64,000 bases of DNA from Psychrobacter sp. JB385. GTDB taxonomy: Bacteria; Pseudomonadota; Gammaproteobacteria; Pseudomonadales; Moraxellaceae. The first letter of the stretch is position 1. Every line of letters begins with the position of its first letter. Where the stretch lies: NCBI RefSeq assembly GCF_900163785.1, contig NZ_FUKN01000005.1:296038-360037 (forward strand), in the 5' to 3' direction. Both the position numbers and the translations under genes were made by a program. This document shows positions 55,588-64,000 of the stretch, piece by piece. The notes under the pieces are model-generated. The model saw only the letters and a program-made list of their open reading frames with translations. It was not told the DNA's origin and ran no database searches.

Positions 55588-57348
55588 TTAGTTGATGGTA
55601 ATCTCTTCTGTTGGGTAGTGATAATGACGCGGACGTCTGTTTTTAAGTAGTGCGATAAAGATGGTCAGCATGCTCACACGTCCCACAAACATAATGACTG
55701 AGACCACGATTTTACTAAAATCTGATAGCTCTGTTGTTAAGTTCAAACTCAGCCCAACCGTGCTATACGCTGAAAAACACTCAAACACCACCTTTATCAA
55801 ATCAAGCTCTGGCTGATCGTAACTGATAAGCGTCACGCCCGTACCGATGACAAGTAATGACAGCCACATGATAGAAAACGCGCGGCGAATAGAGATTTCA
55901 GAGATTTGTCGTTTGAATACTTCTACCTTGTTTTGTCCACGCGCCAGACTTAAGGTATTTAAGAGGGCAATAGCAAAGGTGCTGGTCTTGATACCACCAC
56001 CCGTTGAGTTGGGAGATGCACCAATCCACATCAAAAATATCGTCAGCATAATCGTTGGAAACGCAAGCGTCCCCATATCAACGCTATTAAATCCAGCGGT
56101 TCGTGGCGTCGCACCAGTGAAAAACGCTGTGACAAGCTTACCAAAAAAGCTGGTATGCTCAGCGAGTACGTTGTTGTACTCAAAAACCATCACCCCAACA
56201 AGACCAATCAGCAACAACGCCCCTGTCATAATCAAAGTAATACGGCTATTGATATTAAGCAACCAAGGCTGATAAACACAGCGCTGATCATTACGATATA
56301 GCAGTCGCTGGGCACGATAACGCAAATAACGCAGGACATTGACCACGATCGTAAAACCCATACCACCAAAGATAAAGGTAGTCACAATGATCAGCTGTAA
56401 GGGGTAATTGAAGCGTAGCGAATCATCGTACAATCCAGCACTAAATGTAGAAAACCCCGCATTACAAAAGGCTGAAACGGCATGAAAAACAGAAAAAAAC
56501 AGCTGCTCAGACCAGTCCATGCCTGCGATATTATAGATACTGACATAAATCAGTGCTGCCGCGACTGCTTCAACGGCAAAGGTGACATATAAGATAGACT
56601 TGAGTGTCGAGACCACATCACTCATCCCGCTCATGTGCGACATCTCACTGATGCTGGCCTGCGTCTCGTAACTGACGCCGCCCTTAAAGAAATAACTAAA
56701 ATACGTCACAAACGTCAAGATACCCAAGCCACCGATTTGTATCAGCCCCATGATAATGACTTGTCCAAAAGTCGTAAAATAGGTGGCGGTGTCCACCACA
56801 ATCAGACCCGTCACGCAGACAGCACTCGTAGCAGTAAAAAGCGCATCGATAAAAGACAGCGGCTGCGTCGTGGCATTGGGCATCATCAATAGTAATGCAC
56901 CAACCAATACGACAGACAAAAAGCTTAAAATAAAAAACTGGGCAGGGTTTAAAAAGGTACGTTTGAGATTAAAATCGTGATCGGACATTTCACGAATAAA
57001 AGTGACAAATACTGCAATTTTTATGGCAACAAACCCATCAACAGGGCCTGACAATCCCGAGCGTACTAGGTCGGTGAAGTGCGCACCCAACAGGATAATG
57101 ATAGAGATACTGGTAAAAAAATCAAAAACCGCTACCTTGCTTAAAGTCAGCGGTTTTTTGGTATAGGCATAACGGCCTGCGGTCAGTGTAAAACCTAATA
57201 AGATAATGGCCAAATAAAAGATATGAAAAACTTGCTGTAGCCACGTGGGTAAGGTAAAACCGCTATCTAATAAAGCAACTGCGACACCAATAATACTAAT
57301 GAAAATCATAAAATTGTTTAACAATCGATAACGCGTGGCTGCATTCAT
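55588..57348 (-). CDS. Potassium uptake channel subunit (TrkH/KtrB family)
   Basis: An inner-membrane cation transporter of 586 aa with about 10-12 transmembrane segments. The four P-loop repeats are visible from about residue 165 to the end: SAVCVTGLIVVDT, AVSAFCNAGFSTF, GATPRTAGFNSV, and SAYSTVGLSLNLT, each with the selectivity-filter glycine. The N-terminal extension before the first M1-P-M2 unit is about 130 residues. The ATG has AAGG only two bases away, so an internal start such as Met14 is possible. It is followed by the RCK subunit gene, so the pair forms a Ktr/Trk-like system. Confidence 0.92.
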   Translation of the reverse strand: MNAATRYRLLNNFMIFISIIGVAVALLDSGFTLPTWLQQVFHIFYLAIILLGFTLTAGRYAYTKKPLTLSKVAVFDFFTSISIIILLGAHFTDLVRSGLSGPVDGFVAIKIAVFVTFIREMSDHDFNLKRTFLNPAQFFILSFLSVVLVGALLLMMPNATTQPLSFIDALFTATSAVCVTGLIVVDTATYFTTFGQVIIMGLIQIGGLGILTFVTYFSYFFKGGVSYETQASISEMSHMSGMSDVVSTLKSILYVTFAVEAVAAALIYVSIYNIAGMDWSEQLFFSVFHAVSAFCNAGFSTFSAGLYDDSLRFNYPLQLIIVTTFIFGGMGFTIVVNVLRYLRYRAQRLLYRNDQRCVYQPWLLNINSRITLIMTGALLLIGLVGVMVFEYNNVLAEHTSFFGKLVTAFFTGATPRTAGFNSVDMGTLAFPTIMLTIFLMWIGASPNSTGGGIKTSTFAIALLNTLSLARGQNKVEVFKRQISEISIRRAFSIMWLSLLVIGTGVTLISYDQPELDLIKVVFECFSAYSTVGLSLNLTTELSDFSKIVVSVIMFVGRVSMLTIFIALLKNRRPRHYHYPTEEITIN

Positions 57349-57529
57349 AGCCTTAATCCATGATGGAAATAACCACGGTATTTATACTCCTTTTTTTTAC
57401 TATGCACAAAAAATGATTATAGATAATCGTAACCAATTATTAAATATTCACCCTTAATGCGAAATAATAGCGCAAGGTAAAAATCCTTCTAACATCATAG
57501 AATATGCCTGCGCGCTAGTAGCTAGCACC

Positions 57530-58471
57530 TTATTTCTTAACCATTTTGGCTGACATCATTACCCCGCCCCATGTTACCAAAGCCACTCCAAGTGCAATCA
57601 ATGAGGCACCCAAAAACAAACCTGCTGGCGGGTTCTCTCCTTGCAAAAAAATAGCCACAGGAACCCCAACCACTGCGCCAACCGAACCCAATAAGCTCAA
57701 TAAAACGGGGCCGCCTGTCTTTTGCAGGACAAATAGCAATAAGAACTGACCCGCAAACAAACCGGCTTGTACGACGATCACCCCTAAGGGCAGCCATCCT
57801 GTTAATGACACATGGACAGAAAAATCAGGCAATGCGCTACACATAAATAGTAGCAATGCCGCCGCTATCAACATACCAGGAGCTAAGGCATTGGGCGATG
57901 CTTGGTCAGGCCAACGCAGCGTGCGATATATATTGCCAATTGCTAATAGAACAGGCCCACAAAGTGCCAGCAAAATCCAAACAATACTGGCATCTGGCGC
58001 TGAGAACTTACGCACAGCCAGCACACCTGCGCCACTCAGTGCTGCTGCCACCCCCAGCGCACGGATAATATTAAAGCGCTCCATACGCAGCATCAGTGCA
58101 CCCAGATAAGTGAGCAACGGAGGCAATGAGACAATTAAAGCGACGAAACTGGCACCAACATGCGGAATGGCCGAAAATAGCAATAAGTTGGAACCAGCAA
58201 CACTGACCAAAGCGGCGACAAAATAATACTCAAAACTACGCGCTGTCAAAGAAGGTAACTCTTTTTTGATGATCGCGACCAGCAATAAAATAATAGCTGC
58301 GCCTGTGATTGACCAAAATAAAAAAGCGAGCGGCGTGACCCCTATCTCATTTGCATATTTTGCCAGATTGGTAGAGATACCTATGAGCGCGCCCCCAACC
58401 AACAAGCACGTAAAAGGGATAAGCCATGCGTGCTTATTGTGACTTGGCTGCTGTTTTGACACATCACGCAT
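57530..58471 (-). CDS. EamA/DMT family transporter
   Basis: A drug/metabolite transporter-type membrane protein of 313 aa with ten hydrophobic segments in two EamA repeats (about residues 15-148 and 160-305). Substrates of this family range from amino acids to nucleotide sugars and cannot be told from sequence. The start at 58471 has AGGA six bases upstream; a TTG one codon earlier is less likely. It is single, between trkH and a small helical-protein gene. I see no regulator near it. Confidence 0.9.
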   Translation of the reverse strand: MRDVSKQQPSHNKHAWLIPFTCLLVGGALIGISTNLAKYANEIGVTPLAFLFWSITGAAIILLLVAIIKKELPSLTARSFEYYFVAALVSVAGSNLLLFSAIPHVGASFVALIVSLPPLLTYLGALMLRMERFNIIRALGVAAALSGAGVLAVRKFSAPDASIVWILLALCGPVLLAIGNIYRTLRWPDQASPNALAPGMLIAAALLLFMCSALPDFSVHVSLTGWLPLGVIVVQAGLFAGQFLLLFVLQKTGGPVLLSLLGSVGAVVGVPVAIFLQGENPPAGLFLGASLIALGVALVTWGGVMMSAKMVKK

Positions 58472-58641
58472 CAATTATCCTATCGAGCAAGCTTTTCGAT
58501 GACCTTTTGAATGAGATTTTAGATGGCTTTTTAGAAGACATGGCGATGTTATTTACTTGGTAGCGCATTTGACTGATAACCCTCTTAGCAATGCAATCTG
58601 CTTTTTTGGTAAACTTTTCATTGATTACTCATGACTTGCGT

Positions 58642-59064
58642 CTACTCAGACAACAATTTGGCGAGCATCTCATCTATCTCAACTTTGAACTCTTTGTCTT
58701 CAATCTTATTGGCACTGACTTTAGCGTTCTGTAGGCTTTTGATAGCAGCAGGCGTGTCGCCCATCTCAAGCTGTAGAACCGCCATCGAAAAAGCAATCGA
58801 TGACATATGATCTTTTGAATTTATAGCTGCGGCTTTCGCCAGTGCTTTTTCATAGACAACCAACGCTTCATCCAAATCTTCGGTAAAATCTGCAAGCGTC
58901 TCCCATTGCTCTGGATGGTCTTTATCGGTGTTTTCGTTATCGGTACAAATGGCCTTTAGCTCTGCATATAGTGCATCGAATTCGGCCTGATTGCCTTTGC
59001 GATCCGCTTCTAGCAAATCTTCAGCCAAGGTATAAATCGCTTTGTATATTTTGGTATTAATCAT
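58642..59064 (-). CDS. Small TPR-like helical protein, hypothetical
   Basis: A 140-aa acidic soluble protein that is largely helical. Two helix-turn-helix units with TPR-like spacing appear at about 57-85 (FTEDLDEALVVYEKALAKAAAIN) and 86-120 (SSIAFSMAVLQLEMGDTPAAIKSLQNAKVSA), where the second matches the TPR consensus better. The function is unknown; TPR units bind partner proteins. AAAGG precedes the ATG. There is no adjacent partner gene. Positions 59065-59485 downstream hold only a palindromic repeat and a terminator. Confidence 0.75.
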   Translation of the reverse strand: MINTKIYKAIYTLAEDLLEADRKGNQAEFDALYAELKAICTDNENTDKDHPEQWETLADFTEDLDEALVVYEKALAKAAAINSKDHMSSIAFSMAVLQLEMGDTPAAIKSLQNAKVSANKIEDKEFKVEIDEMLAKLLSE

Positions 59065-59224
59065 GACTCATAACCTTTGTATATTATTCTTTAGGAAGTT
59101 TTTAGATGATAGTGGATTTTAGACATGAGAAAAATAAGACCTGTCAGAATCTGTCATCATAGACGAAACGCAGACGCTTGGCGCGTATTTATACGCAATC
59201 ATACCAAAACAGTGTTGTGAAAAA

Positions 59225-59325
59225 TAAGTCGATTTATTTTAGAACCGATACAGTGCTACTGAGATGAATGTTGCGTGGCCTCTGTTTAACAGCGAGCAAA
59301 GAAAATTTATATCAGTAGCACGTGG
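59225..59325. repeat. Dispersed palindromic repeat, type II, copy B
   Basis: Left arm GTGCTACTGAGATGAAT (from 59253) and right arm ATTTATATCAGTAGCAC (to 59321) pair with few mismatches. They enclose TTGCGTGGCCTCTGTTTAAC and AGCGAGCAAAG. The first 75 or so bases align with 42257-42335. The core shares GCCTCTGT and AGCAA with the type I repeats, with a shorter inner CTG/CAG hairpin, so the two types look related. Confidence 0.75.
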
Positions 59326-59430
59326 CTACTAACGTATCTATTTTATGTCGGCCCAGTTGTATGATGACATTCTCATCAAAATAACACACTACGTGATATA
59401 GCTCAGGCGTTTGTTTGCTCTAGCACAAAA

Positions 59431-59466
59431 TAAAAAAGCAAGACATGTACTGTCTTGCTTTTTTGA
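59431..59466. terminator. Rho-independent terminator beyond the BamE-like gene
   Basis: AAAAAAGCAAGACA and TGTCTTGCTTTTTT are perfect arms with a 5-base loop, 20 bases after the stop codon of the BamE-like gene on the minus strand. Confidence 0.92.
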
Positions 59467-59485
59467 CTATGATTATTTATTAAGA

Positions 59486-59947
59486 CTAGCGAGTGAACTG
59501 ACCGTATTTGGCACAAGACGCTGGCTGCCAATAAAACTCAGTGGCACCAAACTCATCATCACGCATACGACCTTCATAGGTATTATCAAAGATGATTTTA
59601 TATTGGCAAGTCTCTACGTTGTTATTGGCATCATAAAACTTGAGAATATAATCCCATTCGCGAGCATTAAAACCTTCGCTAAAGTGCGGTGTACCAATTA
59701 ACTTATAAATCTCATCTTTGGTCGTGCCCACTTTAATCTTAGCAATGTCATTTTGAGTGGCAATAGTACCACCTTTTTGCCATGCTTTTTGTGCATCAGG
59801 GAACACAAGATTATTGGCATCCACTGAACCATGCTGAGCACCAGGCGTCAAATGCCAAGTTGGCATGATATTTTTTTGCGTACAGCCCGCTGTGAATAGC
59901 AAAGCGGTCGTGACTAACAAGCCATAACGATATACAGATTTTTTCAT
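59486..59947 (-). CDS. BamE/SmpA/OmlA-domain outer-membrane lipoprotein
   Basis: A 153-aa lipoprotein. The signal peptide ends LLFTAGC with Cys22. The domain from about residue 68 includes IAKIKVGTTKDEIYKLIGTPHF, the BamE/SmpA signature (start of helix, then GxP), followed by REWDYILKF with a beta-strand pair to the end. BamE stabilises the outer-membrane beta-barrel assembly machine. Several relatives of similar domain are not BamE itself, and this one lacks the usual bamE neighbourhood (fur, rnfH). It lies immediately downstream of the large autotransporter on the same strand, 85 bases away. AAGGGA precedes the ATG. Confidence 0.82.
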   Translation of the reverse strand: MKKSVYRYGLLVTTALLFTAGCTQKNIMPTWHLTPGAQHGSVDANNLVFPDAQKAWQKGGTIATQNDIAKIKVGTTKDEIYKLIGTPHFSEGFNAREWDYILKFYDANNNVETCQYKIIFDNTYEGRMRDDEFGATEFYWQPASCAKYGQFTR

Positions 59948-60032
59948 TATCTATCCCTTAATATATTTTATGAGTAAGCTGACAGCGCTTATTGATCAGT
60001 AAAAAGCGCTGCCATAAAGTCATGTGGTTCAA

Positions 60033-63000
60033 TTAGAAATGGAAGCCTGCACCAACTGCGCCGCCTGCATTTCCTTGGGTATCTGCTGTACCATTTACCT
60101 TGATTACCCAGCGGCCATTATCAGATACTTTGGACACACCAATTGCAACTGCACTCTGGCCGTTGTAAGTGGCGATACCACCGCCAACCATTGACTTACC
60201 AGGGATATAAGCTTGCGGTAGTGAAGACATTGCCATGGCAGCTGAAATACCTGCATTTGCGTCATCTTCTACTTCGTTAATCTTATAACCCAACTCATTG
60301 ACACTATTGCTCAGCTTATTATCAAGTGCAGTTAATTGACCAAGATTGACGGCATCATTGACTTCGATACCATCAGCAACACCAGTAATGGTTTTATCGC
60401 CTGCATTGATACCTGCCGTTGTCATACTCGGACCATCTTTAATGGTTACACCGCTATTACTGACCGTTGTATTGCCAGTAGTAACTTTGTCAGCTGTGAT
60501 GTTATCCACATCGATATTGCCATTCAAATCAAACTTGATACCGCTGCTGGTAGCCGTTGTCGTGATGTTGTTACCACCTTCAAATTTCAATGCTGTCGTA
60601 TCGCCAATTGGCTTATTAATAGTAGCACCACTATCCGCACCGAAGCTTAGACCAGCATCCAATCTGTCTTTATTGGCTTGAATGTTTTCGTTAGCTTGAG
60701 CATTGCCTTGATTTACTGCTGCAATAGCATCACTGATATTGCCTTTACCAGTTCCGCCGATATTGCTAGCAGTCAGGTTGCCTGATGCGTCAAGTGTTGC
60801 ATCACCACCAATAATACCTGCGACACCATTTCCAAGATTATGCAGCTGACTGCCGTTGACAGCATCGGTACTACCCGCACTAATGTTACCCGCTGCAACA
60901 TTGGTGATCGTTGTGCCTGCAGCGCCGCCGCCTAAAGTAATACTACCTTTATTGACTGTACCATCAGCGTTTTTGTCATATTGAACTGCTGCATTGCTAA
61001 GCGCTTCGTTGTCACTCTGCAGCGTATCGCTGACCGCTTTTAACTGTGAAACGTTGACAGCATCAGAATCAGCCGTACCCGCTGCGACCCCTGTGACTTG
61101 ACGATAAATACCGTTGGTCGCGTCGCCTACAGCCACAGCGCCCGTAGTACTGGTAGTCGCTGTGATCGCGGCATTACCAGTGGCACCATAACCTGCAATA
61201 CCAGCGCCTGTTCTTGCAGCAGAACCCGTACCTAGAACCACTGATCCACCAACGGTTGAGGTGACGTTATTACCCAATACAAAGGTATCGTTGCTGTTAA
61301 TAGTGTTGTTATTACCAACCGAGTAACTATTATCACCATTGATAATGCTCGGATCACCAAAGGCACCAGAGTTATTACCATTAACGATGTTACCAGTACC
61401 GATACTAATAGATTGGTTACCTAAAGCTTGAGCACCGTTACCAATAGCGATTGATGATTGACCAGTCACTTGTGAGTCTTTACCAATGACGACTGAGTTT
61501 GTCGCGTTGGCTGAGGCTTCAGTGTTATGGCCTAATGCAACGGTACTGTCAGCACCCTCTTGGATGATAGCGTTGACACCAATAGCGGTTGAATTGTCGC
61601 CACCCGCACTTGAGTCATTGGTAATACCTAAGTCGCCTTTAGCACTGACAGCCTTGGTATGCGCAAACTTCACACCTTCCGTGTTCATTTTTTGCACCGT
61701 TTCACCAATAGTGAGACGATCCGTGATGCCTTGACCTTCAACGTTATACGTTAAGAATAACGAATCCATATTACTATTGTCTATATTACGGTTTACTACT
61801 TGATCCGTGATATTGACGGTCACAGGATTGCCATTTTGATCGTTGACTTCAACTTTGGTGACATTTTGAGCAATCAAACTATCTAACTGACCTTTGTTAA
61901 CAGCGTCAGCAGCGTTAATACCGTTTGCCACATTAGACAATCTAGTACCACCACTTACCACAACGTTGTTGCCATCGTCATCTTGACCAATAACAGCTGG
62001 TGTACCCTCGAAAGTCACGCTGTTTTTGTTAATAGTATTATCAGCATTACGATCATACTTAACCGAACCTGCTGTCAAATCTGTTAAACCAGTTGCGACT
62101 GCGTCTACTTGACCTTTGGTCGCCGCATCAGTAGCTGCTACGCCATCAGCTAAGTTAGTAATGGTTCGGTTACCTGCATTGATACCGGCTGTCGTCATAC
62201 TTGGACCACCAACGATGGTTAGACCATTCGCGCCATAGTTACTGCTATTGACACCATCAGTAACATTGGTACCTGTCGCTGTCACAGCAGTGATGTTAGT
62301 ACCGTCATCAATTCTAACGCCAGCATTGTTGGTGGTGGTATTGCCAGTTTTTAGGCTACCATTGGCACCAAGGTCAATGTTTTCTGCTAGGTTATAGTTG
62401 ATGCCATTAGCACCATTACTACTCACTACTAAGTTGCCATCGGTATTGGTAAAATCAACGGTTTCACCCAGTTGAACGTTGTCAGCTGTACCACCAGCCG
62501 CACTAATGTTAAAGCCTTGGTTTGCTTGTGCTTGAACGTTTGCAATGTTACTAGTATTGGTAGTCGTACGACCATCCAAGTTATTTAGTGCATCGCCAAC
62601 ATTGTTAGCAGTCACGTTGGTTCCTGTGTTGCTGCCATCATCCAATGTGTAGTTAGGAGCGCTTACTGTGCCAGTTGCTGGCGTATACATTGCGCCACCA
62701 CCTAGGTTGTCTGCCGTACTATTTCCTAGCGCATCCATCTTAGCAGCGGCAGCACCGTTGGCGGCTTGAAGCTGGCCGAAGTTTACTGCATCTCCTGCAT
62801 TGGTAGCATCAGCAATATTGGTAATCTTATTGCCTGCGCTATCAATACCTGTGGCTGTAATGCTTGGCCCATTGTTAATGCTTAAGCCGTTGGCACTATA
62901 GTTGCTGGTGTGAGTACCGTCAGTCACATTAGTACCTGCTGCTGTCACGGCAGTGATATTGGCGCCATCCGTGATGGCAAGACCAGTATTATTTGTGACA

Positions 63001-64000
63001 GTGTTACCAGTTTTAACGCTACCATCCACACCCAAATCGATGTTTTTGGCAAGCTGTACAAGCAGGCCATCATTCGTTGCGTTGGTTGATACGCCTATGT
63101 TATTACCATTTGCTAGAGCAGCAGTATCTTGTTCACCGCCTGTAATAGTTAGCGTTTCACCAAGCTTACGTTTAACATTAACACCGCGATCACCTGCGAA
63201 AGTTAAGCCTTTATCGGTAACTGAATTCTCAATATTACCAACAGCGGTATTTAAGTCGCCAGCATTTACAGCATTATTGGCATTACCAGCTACTGTATAG
63301 TCACCAGCACTGGCAACTCCTGTCAGTTGACGATTAACGCCAGCTGAATTGGTGAAATCAACCGCTGTACCGCCAGTTGCCGCCCCAACTGTGATGACAC
63401 TGGTTCCGTTGTCTTGACGCACCAGACCTGTCTTACCAGATGCTAAGTCAGCAATATCACTAGTGTTAGTCTTTGTACGAGTGTTCAGGTTATCTAACGC
63501 ACCACCTACGTTATCAAAATCAGCCGTAGTACCAGTATTAGCACCATTATCCAAAGTATAAGTAGGTGCACTTACTGTACCTGTCGCTGCCGTATACGTT
63601 GCACCGCCACCTAGGTTGGCTGCTGTGCTAGTACCCAAGGTATTTACTTTATTATTAACGTCAGTTACTTGACCAAAGGTTGCCGCATCATCTGCTGCGA
63701 TACCATTAGCGACATTAGTGACTCGATTCCCACCATTATTCAGTCCGTTTCTACCAAGAGTAACTGTATCAACTGGACCATTTAAAATGGTTATACCAGC
63801 ATTGTTGGTGGTGGTGTTGCCTGTAGTCACACTGCCATTGATACCAAGGTCAATGTTCTCTGCTAGGTTATAGTTGATGCCATTAGCCCCATTACTACTC
63901 ACTACTAAGTTGCCATCGGTATTGGTAAAGTCAACGGTTTCACCCAATTGAACGTTATCAGCTGTACCACCTGCCGCGCTAATGTTAAAGCCTTGATTGA
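60033..64000 (-). CDS. Trimeric autotransporter adhesin (YadA-like), partial: C-terminal part only
   Basis: The frame is open from the right edge to a stop at 60033, so at least 1320 residues are present; the N-terminus and signal peptide lie outside the window. The final 65 residues (from about 60230 to 60033, ending GAVGAGFHF) form the YadA-type four-strand anchor that trimerises in the outer membrane. A coiled-coil stalk segment (LDNKLSNSVNELGYKINEVEDDA) precedes it. The passenger contains YadA head-type repeats (SIAIGNGAQALGNQS, SGAFGDPSIINGDNS) and Trp-ring/GIN/neck-type repeats. It is rich in Asn, Gly, Thr and Ala with almost no aromatic residues. A 1476-base tandem unit is repeated near the edge. 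It is an adhesin; the receptor is unknown. Confidence 0.93.
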   Translation of the reverse strand, partial: NQGFNISAAGGTADNVQLGETVDFTNTDGNLVVSSNGANGINYNLAENIDLGINGSVTTGNTTTNNAGITILNGPVDTVTLGRNGLNNGGNRVTNVANGIAADDAATFGQVTDVNNKVNTLGTSTAANLGGGATYTAATGTVSAPTYTLDNGANTGTTADFDNVGGALDNLNTRTKTNTSDIADLASGKTGLVRQDNGTSVITVGAATGGTAVDFTNSAGVNRQLTGVASAGDYTVAGNANNAVNAGDLNTAVGNIENSVTDKGLTFAGDRGVNVKRKLGETLTITGGEQDTAALANGNNIGVSTNATNDGLLVQLAKNIDLGVDGSVKTGNTVTNNTGLAITDGANITAVTAAGTNVTDGTHTSNYSANGLSINNGPSITATGIDSAGNKITNIADATNAGDAVNFGQLQAANGAAAAKMDALGNSTADNLGGGAMYTPATGTVSAPNYTLDDGSNTGTNVTANNVGDALNNLDGRTTTNTSNIANVQAQANQGFNISAAGGTADNVQLGETVDFTNTDGNLVVSSNGANGINYNLAENIDLGANGSLKTGNTTTNNAGVRIDDGTNITAVTATGTNVTDGVNSSNYGANGLTIVGGPSMTTAGINAGNRTITNLADGVAATDAATKGQVDAVATGLTDLTAGSVKYDRNADNTINKNSVTFEGTPAVIGQDDDGNNVVVSGGTRLSNVANGINAADAVNKGQLDSLIAQNVTKVEVNDQNGNPVTVNITDQVVNRNIDNSNMDSLFLTYNVEGQGITDRLTIGETVQKMNTEGVKFAHTKAVSAKGDLGITNDSSAGGDNSTAIGVNAIIQEGADSTVALGHNTEASANATNSVVIGKDSQVTGQSSIAIGNGAQALGNQSISIGTGNIVNGNNSGAFGDPSIINGDNSYSVGNNNTINSNDTFVLGNNVTSTVGGSVVLGTGSAARTGAGIAGYGATGNAAITATTSTTGAVAVGDATNGIYRQVTGVAAGTADSDAVNVSQLKAVSDTLQSDNEALSNAAVQYDKNADGTVNKGSITLGGGAAGTTITNVAAGNISAGSTDAVNGSQLHNLGNGVAGIIGGDATLDASGNLTASNIGGTGKGNISDAIAAVNQGNAQANENIQANKDRLDAGLSFGADSGATINKPIGDTTALKFEGGNNITTTATSSGIKFDLNGNIDVDNITADKVTTGNTTVSNSGVTIKDGPSMTTAGINAGDKTITGVADGIEVNDAVNLGQLTALDNKLSNSVNELGYKINEVEDDANAGISAAMAMSSLPQAYIPGKSMVGGGIATYNGQSAVAIGVSKVSDNGRWVIKVNGTADTQGNAGGAVGAGFHF
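62346..64000 (-). repeat. 1476-base in-frame internal repeat of the adhesin
   Basis: The stretch coding for QGFNISAAGGTADNVQLGE and then LVVSSNGANGINYNLAENID occurs twice. Its DNA at about 62392-62530 recurs at about 63868-64000 with an offset of 1476 bases (492 codons) and only a few differences. The unit therefore spans head and stalk modules. A third copy could lie beyond the edge. Confidence 0.8.

Noticed and set aside
62953..63300. Plus-strand open frames inside the adhesin gene.
   Set aside because: These are by-products of repetitive Asn/Gly/Thr/Ala codons; no ribosome binding site or recognisable product.
60033..64000. Repetitive region considered as a CRISPR-like or satellite array.
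   Set aside because: Repeats are in frame, of protein-module length and encode adhesin segments; no regular short repeat and spacer structure. No CRISPR array was seen anywhere in the window.

Overview
The window looks like a chromosomal segment of a marine or cold-adapted gammaproteobacterium of the Moraxellaceae, most likely Psychrobacter. That rests on moderate-to-low GC, AT-rich intergenic DNA, the combination of genes, and a dispersed palindromic repeat family. The genus is inference; no marker gene such as rRNA is present.

Layout. 0-9.6 kb: housekeeping ispB (polyprenyl diphosphate synthase), a complete three-gene RND efflux operon (lipoprotein adaptor, pump, outer-membrane channel) and hemB. 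9.7-11.0 kb: a glutathionyl-hydroquinone reductase and tRNA-Val(GAC). 11.0-27.3 kb: an accessory block that begins at the tRNA-Val gene and ends at a decayed second copy of the same tRNA plus its terminator. It carries a decayed coding remnant, a transglutaminase-like protein of different base composition, a gene set best read as a dimethylsulfoniopropionate (DMSP) catabolic cluster (acuI-like reductase, IclR regulator, dddB, dddC, dddD, dddT), and an arginine-to-proline unit (ornithine cyclodeaminase, arginase, YjiH-type permease, divergent Lrp regulator).

27.6-33.7 kb: a second catabolic unit (3-hydroxyisobutyrate dehydrogenase-like, aldehyde dehydrogenase, M20 amidohydrolase, DUF3100 membrane protein, convergent LysR regulator). 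34-36.8 kb: a Cd/Zn/Pb P-type ATPase and a divergent CadR/PbrR-like MerR regulator, with a clear MerR-type operator between them. 37-42 kb: patatin phospholipase, methyltransferase, aspartase with a LysR regulator, and a small hypothetical gene. 42.3-45.7 kb: a Cache-type sensor kinase and a double-receiver response regulator. 46-53.7 kb: a small acidic lipoprotein, a long AT-rich gap, four glycosyltransferases in a row, and a convergent GT29-like protein. 53.7-60 kb: thioesterase, DUF3124 lipoprotein, TrkH/TrkA potassium uptake pair, EamA exporter, small helical protein and BamE-like lipoprotein. From 60 kb to the right edge: the C-terminal part of a large trimeric autotransporter adhesin whose 5' end lies outside the window.

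How the genes work together. In the DMSP reading, DddT imports DMSP and DddD converts it to dimethyl sulfide and a 3-hydroxypropionyl product. DddB and DddC oxidise that product through malonate semialdehyde to acetyl-CoA, and the AcuI-like enzyme reduces toxic acryloyl-CoA. A 13-bp perfect inverted repeat in front of dddB shares its 8-base half-site with the acuI promoter region, pointing to one regulator, probably the IclR protein between them. The most notable non-genic signal is a family of about 70-100-bp palindromic elements (five copies in two related types) whose arms differ between copies but still pair, around a conserved core.
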